A stretch of 11,763 bases of DNA from Archangium sp. (GTDB lineage Bacteria; Myxococcota; Myxococcia; Myxococcales; Myxococcaceae), in assembly GCA_016793585.1 (NCBI GenBank), contig JAEUJR010001161.1, forward strand, positions 1 through 11,763, read 5' to 3'. This document shows positions 6,270 to 11,763 of the stretch, in pieces; within the stretch, counting starts at the first letter, position 1, and each line of letters begins with the position of its first letter. The notes below the pieces were generated by a model that searched no databases, was not told where the DNA came from, and was given only the letters and a program-made list of their open reading frames with translations. The position numbers and the translations under genes are program-made.

Positions 6270-6973
6270 CACAGCGGTGGCTCACCCGCTCTGCCGTTCG
6301 CGAGGCGCTCGTCGTCTGGGCGCTCGGGTTCAGCGGCATTCTGATCGCGTGGCTCGTCTATCGCCCCGCCGCGAAGCTGGTGGCGACCGTGGGCTTCCTC
6401 TACCTGCCGGTGCTGGCCATGAGCGTGCGCGGCGAGGACTACCGCGACTTCGGCCTCTCGACCCGCAGGCTCAAGGCAGACGTGGTGCAGTTCCTCTCGG
6501 TGAGCGCGGTCGTCTTTCCCCTCTTCATCGCGGGCTACGTCGCGTTCATCAACCTGCTGCCGCACCTGCCGGGCCAGCTCGTGCAGCTGTTGACCCCGTA
6601 CATGGGCACGCCCCGCTTCTCGCCCCGGCTGCCCGACCGGTTCCTCGAGTGGGTGATCGATCAGACCTTCGTCGTCGCCCTGCCCGAGGAGTTCTTCTAC
6701 CGCGGCTACCTGCAGACCCGCCTGCGTGACGCGTGGCCACAGGGCCGGCTCTTCTTCGGCGCGAGGTTGGGGCCCGCGTTCTGGCTGACCGCCCTGCTCT
6801 TCGCCCTCGGGCACCTGGCGATCTTCGAGGTGTGGCGGCTGGCGGTGTTCTTCCCTGCGCTGATCTTCGCGTGGATGCGGGAGCGCTCGGGGTCGGTGGT
6901 TGGCGCTGCGCTCTTTCACGCCGCCGCGAACCTGCTGGTGCAGGTGCTCGACGCGAGCTTCTTCAACCGCTGA
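6248..6973 (+). CDS. CPBP-family glutamic intramembrane protease
   Basis: A membrane protein of 241 residues from the GTG at 6248. It carries the three CPBP/Abi (CAAX-protease-like, Rce1-related) motifs: EEFFYR (147-152, EExxxR), FALGH (185-189) and HAAAN (224-228, HxxxN). Hydrophobic segments lie at about 21-38, 44-58, 83-104, 179-195 and 197-210. The family cleaves substrates within the membrane. In Myxococcota some members process MYXO-CTERM surface proteins (myxosortases), but nothing here shows that this protein does so. The GTG start follows GAGGGC and overlaps the FHA gene by 22 bases. A CTG at 6266 touching the FHA stop is an alternative; the frame upstream of 6248 is antisense-like and rejected. 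It is third in the kinase-FHA-protease unit, and its stop TGA directly abuts the stop codon of the convergent gene. The substrate is unknown. Confidence 0.88.
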   Translation: MEATVGLTQRWLTRSAVREALVVWALGFSGILIAWLVYRPAAKLVATVGFLYLPVLAMSVRGEDYRDFGLSTRRLKADVVQFLSVSAVVFPLFIAGYVAFINLLPHLPGQLVQLLTPYMGTPRFSPRLPDRFLEWVIDQTFVVALPEEFFYRGYLQTRLRDAWPQGRLFFGARLGPAFWLTALLFALGHLAIFEVWRLAVFFPALIFAWMRERSGSVVGAALFHAAANLLVQVLDASFFNR

Positions 6974-7774
6974 TCAGACGATCTGCAGCTGCAACGCGCG
7001 GCCGACCGCGACCGCCTTCGCCTCGGGCACCGGCAGCCAGCCCTCGGGCTTGAGCGGTTCGGTCGCGAAGAGGATCGAGCGGCGCCGGCGGTGATCACGC
7101 ACGAGCGGGGTCGCGGCCTTCTCGTCGCCAGTCAACTCGCAGCGCGCGCACGCCCCATCGCCCTCGAGCAGCCGGTACGAGAGCGGGTGCCCTCCGCGAG
7201 TTGCCGCGATCAGCATGCGCCCGTTCGTCGCCACCATCGCGATCGACGCCCGGTGCGCCTGGCCCGCGGCCTCTTCGACGTGCTGCGCGGTGCGCGCGAG
7301 CAGCTGCGCCGCGACGGGCGCTTCGAGATCGGGGTCTTCCGTTCGGCCCAGGCTGCGCAGCTCGGCGAGGAACGTGGCGAACACCGCCTCTTCCACCGCG
7401 GCCCCGCGCAACGAGCGCTGCAGAAAATCGGGCAGCTGCTCGGCGAGCCGCTCACGCGTGTGCGGGTCTTTCAGCGACCCCGCCATCGAGAACAGCCACT
7501 GCCGCATGCGAAACGGTTGGGCGCTCTCTTCGATCGGGCGGCCGACCGGCGGCGCGCTCGCCGTGTACAGGGCCGTCTCCGAGCTCGGCAGCTCCCACAT
7601 GTCGGAGCGTGTCACCCCGACGCCGTACTGCCGCTGAATGAGCTGGGAGTCGTCGTACGCGCCCAGCCCCAGCACCAGCCCCTCACCATCGAGCGCCACC
7701 AGCTGCCGCGCGCGCGAGAGCTCGCAGCACATGAGCGAAGCGTCGGACGTCGAGATGGCGAACAAGCGCGTCAT
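6974..7774 (-). CDS. Class II glutamine amidotransferase-like protein lacking Cys2
   Basis: A 266-residue protein resembling GATase_4/EgtC-YafJ type Ntn amidotransferases: MTRLFAI at the N-terminus where the family has MCRLLAY, LVLGLGAYDD (33-42) in place of the GWGIGWY segment, an ALYTASAPP stretch (68-76), and EESAQPFRMRQWLFSMAGSL (82-101) in place of NTHPF...W.FAHNG. The catalytic Cys that should follow the initiator Met is Thr2, the NTHPF motif is degraded, and Asn-Gly is Ala-Gly. Thr can act as the nucleophile in other Ntn hydrolases, but glutamine hydrolysis looks unlikely. The downstream part (about 100-266) is helical, then beta-rich (RASIAMVATNGRMLIAATRGG). The ATG at 7772-7774 is chosen because it gives the family-like MTRLF start and has AGGA and a promoter just upstream. 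There is no signal peptide. Function unknown. Confidence 0.75.
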   Translation of the reverse strand: MTRLFAISTSDASLMCCELSRARQLVALDGEGLVLGLGAYDDSQLIQRQYGVGVTRSDMWELPSSETALYTASAPPVGRPIEESAQPFRMRQWLFSMAGSLKDPHTRERLAEQLPDFLQRSLRGAAVEEAVFATFLAELRSLGRTEDPDLEAPVAAQLLARTAQHVEEAAGQAHRASIAMVATNGRMLIAATRGGHPLSYRLLEGDGACARCELTGDEKAATPLVRDHRRRRSILFATEPLKPEGWLPVPEAKAVAVGRALQLQIV

Positions 7775-7784
7775 GACCATTCCT

Positions 7785-7813
7785 ATTCTCGGCCGCACGT
7801 CTGGAACTGACAA
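7785..7813 (-). promoter_or_regulatory. Sigma70-type promoter of the amidotransferase-like gene
   Basis: Read on the minus strand: TTGTCA (7808-7813), 17 bases, GAGAAT (7785-7790). This matches TTGACA at 5 of 6 and TATAAT at 4 of 6 with ideal spacing. The expected transcription start is only a few bases before the ATG at 7774, implying a very short or absent leader. Confidence 0.5.
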
Positions 7814-7890
7814 TCTGGCAGGCGCAATCCGCCCACACCTGCCCGATGAGTCGAGGGCTCAACAAATTCACGCAGCGGGCGGCTCTTGAG

Positions 7891-7896
7891 TAGTGT
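7891..7896 (+). promoter_or_regulatory. Probable -10 element (TAGTGT) of the hsp70 operon
   Basis: TAGTGT ends 7 bases before the hsp70 ATG; TTCACG at 7867-7872 (18-base gap) is a weak -35 candidate. The transcript would start at the ATG itself. No CIRCE repeat, sigma32-type or convincing sigma54 (GG-N10-GC) promoter was seen in the 129-base divergent region, so heat-shock control is not evident. Confidence 0.4.
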
Positions 7897-7903
7897 TCCC
7901 GCC

Positions 7904-9499
<1,596 letters not shown>

Positions 9500-9510
9500 G
9501 CTGAACGACG

Positions 9511-10875
9511 ATGGCACCGCCCGACGACCCCAACGGCAAGCCTCCGGGAATTCCTCCCGTCGCGCCGATGCGCCCTCCATCGATCGCGCCCGCCGTCGCG
9601 CGGCCCGTCGCGCCCGCGATTGCACCTGCAGTCGCGCCGTCGATCGCCCCCACCATTGCCCCCGCCATTGCGCCTGCCCAGCCGCGGCCGCCGACCCAGG
9701 CACGCCCTGCGGTGCCTGCTGCACCGGGAGCACCTCAGCTCACGCCGGCACGCGCCATGCCGGTTCCGGTCGGCGTCGTTCCACCGCCTCCGGGCGCGCC
9801 ACGAGTGCCTGCTCCGCCGGGTGCGCCGTCGATTCCAGCGCCGCCCGGAGCACCTGCCGTCGCGCGCCCACCGGGCGTTCCGCCACCACCCGGAGCCCCC
9901 GGTCGCCCCGTCGCCCCGCCATCCATTCCCGCTCCGCCCGCCGCAGCGAGACCCGTTCCCGCCGTACCGTCGGTGCCATCGCTTCCGCCCGTACCTCAGG
10001 CCAGGCCGCCCGCTGCGCCGACCATCGCCCCTCCGCCTCCGGCCGCCGCCCAGCCCCGACCGCCTGGTGCGCCGCCCGCCATCGCGCCGCCATTTCCGGG
10101 GGCCGCTCAGCCCCGCCCTGCTGCGCCGGCGGTCGCGCCTCCGTTTCCGGGTACGCCGGCCGTGCCCGCAGCCGCTCGGCCAGCCGTGATCGCCGCTCCC
10201 GTGGCGAGCCGCACCTCGGGCATCATCGCCGCGCCTCCGCCAGCTGCGGCTCCCGTCGCGGTCGCCACCCGCGCCAGCCCGCTCCCGCCCACGGGTGGCG
10301 TCGACACCATTTCTCCGCAGCAGGCGCAGCAGCTGGCCTTCATCGCTGACGCGCTCGACACGCAGGACTACTTCCAGGTGCTCCAGCTGCCGCAGACGGC
10401 GTCGCCCGCCGAGATCAAACGGTCGTTCTACCGCGACAGCCGCATCTACCACCCCGACCGCATCTTCCATCTCGAAGACGCAGAGCCGAAGGCGAACATC
10501 GGCGCGATCTACCGCCGAATCACCGAGGCCTATTACGTGCTGCGCGACGACGCGAAGCGCAAGAAGTACCTCGTCGACATCAACGGCCCTGAGCGCGCGT
10601 CGAAGCTCCGGTACACCGAGGCGTCGGAGGCCGAGCTCAAAGCTGAAGCGAAGAAGGTCGTCGAAGAAGAGTTCGGCACCACGCCCAAGGGCCGACAGCT
10701 GTTCAAGACGGCGCTGCAGGAGATCGAGCGCCAGCAGTGGTCGAACGCCGAACGAAACCTGAAGAGCGCCCTCATGTACGAGTCGTCGAACGCGAAGTTC
10801 AAAGAGAAGCTCGCGCTCGTGCAGGGCAAGCTCGACGAGCAGCGCCGCTCAGGCGACTCCTTCAAGATCAAGTGA
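9511..10875 (+). CDS. J-domain protein with long Pro/Ala-rich N-terminus and TPR-like C-terminus
   Basis: A 454-residue protein. Residues 1 to about 267 are almost entirely Pro, Ala, Val, Ile, Gly and Arg in short repeats and should be disordered. A true J domain spans about 285-350: QDYFQVLQLPQTASPAEIKRSF, then YHPDR with an intact HPD at 314-316, then AYYVLRDDAKRKKY. A charged helical linker (about 358-388) follows, and a TPR-like helical pair at about 394-445 (LQEIERQQWSNAERNLKSAL). There is no G/F region, zinc finger or DnaJ C-terminal domain, so this is a class C J protein. HPD triggers Hsp70 ATP hydrolysis, so it is the expected partner of the Hsp70 encoded 11 bases upstream. No membrane segment or signal peptide is seen. 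The ATG at 9511 is the first in frame after the hsp70 stop; no strong ribosome site is visible. The next gene overlaps its stop codon (GTGA). Confidence 0.92.
   Translation: MAPPDDPNGKPPGIPPVAPMRPPSIAPAVARPVAPAIAPAVAPSIAPTIAPAIAPAQPRPPTQARPAVPAAPGAPQLTPARAMPVPVGVVPPPPGAPRVPAPPGAPSIPAPPGAPAVARPPGVPPPPGAPGRPVAPPSIPAPPAAARPVPAVPSVPSLPPVPQARPPAAPTIAPPPPAAAQPRPPGAPPAIAPPFPGAAQPRPAAPAVAPPFPGTPAVPAAARPAVIAAPVASRTSGIIAAPPPAAAPVAVATRASPLPPTGGVDTISPQQAQQLAFIADALDTQDYFQVLQLPQTASPAEIKRSFYRDSRIYHPDRIFHLEDAEPKANIGAIYRRITEAYYVLRDDAKRKKYLVDINGPERASKLRYTEASEAELKAEAKKVVEEEFGTTPKGRQLFKTALQEIERQQWSNAERNLKSALMYESSNAKFKEKLALVQGKLDEQRRSGDSFKIK
9787..9903 (+). repeat. 27-base repeats encoding PPGAP nonamers in the J protein
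   Basis: Inside the proline-rich region, nine-codon units recur: PPGAPRVPA, PPGAPSIPA, PPGAPAVAR, then variants PPGVPP and PPGAPGRP. The DNA copies have diverged (ggcgcg, ggtgcg, ggagca for Gly-Ala), so selection seems to act on the protein pattern. A second set of three longer units (about 17-19 residues, built on APPFPG...QPRP) follows near 10020-10190. Confidence 0.7.
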
Positions 10876-11615
10876 CGCTCGACCTCGTCATCCTCGGCCT
10901 CGCCTTCGTCTTCGCCATCTGGGGGTTCTTCTCGGGTGCGGCGCGGCAGATCGCGGCCCTGATCGCGGGCGTCGTCGCCTGGGCCGCGGCGGGCCCCGTC
11001 GGCCAGTTCTACGGCCCCGTCTTCGCCAAGCGGCTGGCGACCTCGGCCTTCGTCGGGGTGGTGCTGGCCACGCTCGCCGCCTTCGTCATCGTGCTGGTCG
11101 CCGTGCAGATCGTCGCGACGCTGATCATTCGCCGGGTGCTGGCGGGCCGCGACCCGAACAGCCGCACGCTCGATCGCGGGCTCGGGTTTCTGCTCGGCGG
11201 CGGCAAGGTGCTCGCGGTCGTCTACGTCGCCCTCTGCGCGATGAGCTTCCTCGAACAGAACGTCAGCATCATGGGCAAGAAGCTGGCCTTCACGCCGAAG
11301 GACTCGCAGCTCATGGGCTTCGTGCGCGAGTACAACCTGCTCGAGCAGCGGCAGTTCTCGGGCGCCCACGACCTGCTCCGCGTGGCGCAGCTCGCCAAAG
11401 ACCCGAAGGCGCAGCATCTCCTGAAAGAAGACCCCGACTTCACCGCCCTCTCGAAAGACCCGCGCTTCAGCAAGGTGCTCAACACCGCCGCGATGCAGAA
11501 GGCGCTCGAAACGGGAGACATTCGCGGGCTCATCGGCAGCAACGAGGTGGTCGATCTCATTCAGGACCCGACCTCGGCGCGGCGGCTCGAGCGGGTCGGC
11601 GAGCTCTCGCACTGA
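10872..11615 (+). CDS. CvpA-family membrane protein
   Basis: A 247-residue protein starting with GTG that overlaps the J-protein stop as GTGA. The first 130 residues fit the CvpA/colicin V production family: TLDLVILGLAFVFAIWGFFSG at the N-terminus and hydrophobic helices at about 2-20, 26-44, 58-88 and 108-126, with LDRGLGFLLGGGKVL (100-114) matching the conserved D-x-x-x-G-x-x-x-G segment. The rest (about 130-247) is soluble and charged, extending beyond the usual ~160-residue CvpA. It includes LKEDPDFTALSKDPRFSKVL-type repeats (DPDF / DPRF about 10 residues apart). The family's biochemical role is not settled; it affects envelope properties and colicin V secretion in E. coli. It is the third gene of the hsp70 unit, which suggests a membrane-linked role for that chaperone system, by context only. 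Confidence 0.85.
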   Translation: MTLDLVILGLAFVFAIWGFFSGAARQIAALIAGVVAWAAAGPVGQFYGPVFAKRLATSAFVGVVLATLAAFVIVLVAVQIVATLIIRRVLAGRDPNSRTLDRGLGFLLGGGKVLAVVYVALCAMSFLEQNVSIMGKKLAFTPKDSQLMGFVREYNLLEQRQFSGAHDLLRVAQLAKDPKAQHLLKEDPDFTALSKDPRFSKVLNTAAMQKALETGDIRGLIGSNEVVDLIQDPTSARRLERVGELSH

Positions 11616-11624
11616 CGCCCACAA

Positions 11625-11648
11625 CGATTCACCAAGGGTGGTGGATCG
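11625..11648 (+). terminator. Hairpin after the CvpA gene, possible terminator
   Basis: CGATTCACC (11625-11633) pairs with GGTGGATCG (11640-11648) around a six-base loop AAGGGT, giving a 9-bp stem with one G-T wobble. It lies 9 bases after the CvpA stop and 15 bases before the speA -10 element. No T-run follows, so it may be a weak terminator or an operator/RNA structure. Confidence 0.35.
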
Positions 11649-11662
11649 CCGAGCGAGATCCC

Positions 11663-11668
11663 TATCGT
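11663..11668 (+). promoter_or_regulatory. Probable -10 element (TATCGT) of speA
   Basis: TATCGT ends 11 bases before the ATG at 11680, and no Shine-Dalgarno sequence lies between. It fits the TAnnGT pattern of the other operon-leading genes. No convincing -35 hexamer is seen. Confidence 0.35.
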
Positions 11669-11679
11669 CCGCCGCCACG

Positions 11680-11763
11680 ATGGCGAACACGACCCCGCAG
11701 CAGCGCTGGACGATTGGCGACTCCCTCGACACCTACGCGATTCGCAACTGGGGCGCGGGGTAC
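11680..11763 (+). CDS. speA: Biosynthetic arginine decarboxylase SpeA, N-terminal fragment
   Basis: Only the first 28 codons are inside the window: the ATG at 11680 opens MANTTPQQRWTIGDSLDTYA, continuing IRNWGAGY to the right edge. The pattern WTIxDSLxxYxIxxWGxGY is the characteristic N-terminus of the PLP-dependent biosynthetic arginine decarboxylase, which converts arginine to agmatine for polyamine synthesis in the cytoplasm. The full enzyme is usually about 630-660 residues, so catalytic residues cannot be checked here. It is separated from the CvpA gene by a hairpin and has its own -10-like element, so it is probably a new transcription unit. Confidence 0.8.
   Translation, partial: MANTTPQQRWTIGDSLDTYAIRNWGAGY

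Noticed and set aside
6982..6995. Palindrome TGCAGCTGCA near the end of the amidotransferase-like gene.
   Set aside because: It encodes Leu-Gln-Leu-Gln with common codons, has no T-run or flanking promoter, and is probably chance.
7801..7830. Possible sigma54 promoter (TGGCAGGCGCAATCC) upstream of hsp70.
   Set aside because: The invariant GG-N10-GC spacing is not met (GG-N10-CC), and the distance to the gene is better explained by the TAGTGT element.
9511..10310. Repetitive DNA that might be taken for a CRISPR or satellite array.
   Set aside because: The period follows codon units, copies have diverged at third positions, and the frame is open throughout. It is a proline-rich coding repeat.
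10533..11732. Minus-strand open frame of 399 codons opposite the CvpA gene.
   Set aside because: It is antisense to a gene with convincing membrane helices and CvpA motifs, and its composition is Arg/Glu/Asp-rich shadow sequence.

Overview
The window is a GC-rich, gene-dense bacterial chromosome segment with no gene-free stretch longer than about 130 bases and no sign of mobile DNA, CRISPR, tRNA or rRNA. The gene set points to Myxococcota (delta-proteobacteria sensu lato): a Ser/Thr kinase fused to a PilZ domain, an FHA protein, a short Hsp70 next to a proline-rich J-domain protein, a secreted FG-GAP-like repeat protein, and strong G/C at third codon positions. The genus cannot be fixed from the sequence alone.

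Layout. (1) 1-284 (+): C-terminal end of a repeat protein of likely extracytoplasmic location. (2) 272-2042 (-): a compact three-gene operon read Rieske ferredoxin -> MoaB-like molybdopterin adenylyltransferase with a histidine-rich N-terminus -> DUF2400/TIGR02757-like protein that looks like a distant HhH-GPD DNA glycosylase. (3) 2106-3899 (+): full-length PolX (polymerase X core plus PHP exonuclease), divergent from the Rieske operon. (4) 3946-6973 (+): a translationally coupled trio, Ser/Thr kinase-PilZ-J-like-TPR fusion -> FHA protein -> CPBP intramembrane protease. (5) 6974-7774 (-): a class II glutamine-amidotransferase-like protein without the usual Cys2 nucleophile, its stop codon abutting that of the protease gene. 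(6) 7904-11615 (+): Hsp70 with almost no lid -> J-domain protein with a long Pro/Ala-rich N-terminus -> CvpA-family membrane protein. (7) 11680-end (+): first 28 codons of a probable biosynthetic arginine decarboxylase (speA).

How the genes may work together. The kinase and FHA protein form a natural phospho-signalling pair (phosphothreonine writer and reader), and their genes overlap so that they would be made together with the membrane protease. The Hsp70 and J protein are a chaperone pair. The kinase C-terminus has the same order of parts as the J protein C-terminus (J-like fold, linker, TPR-like helices), but the kinase copy has lost HPD. This raises the possibility that the two neighbouring operons are linked through the Hsp70, which is inference only.

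Regulation. The four plus-strand genes that begin transcription units (polX, kinase, hsp70, speA) each carry a TAnnGT hexamer 7-12 bases before the start codon and mostly lack a clear Shine-Dalgarno sequence. The minus-strand amidotransferase-like gene has TTGTCA-N17-GAGAAT ending 10 bases before its ATG. Together these suggest leaderless or nearly leaderless mRNAs for operon-leading genes.
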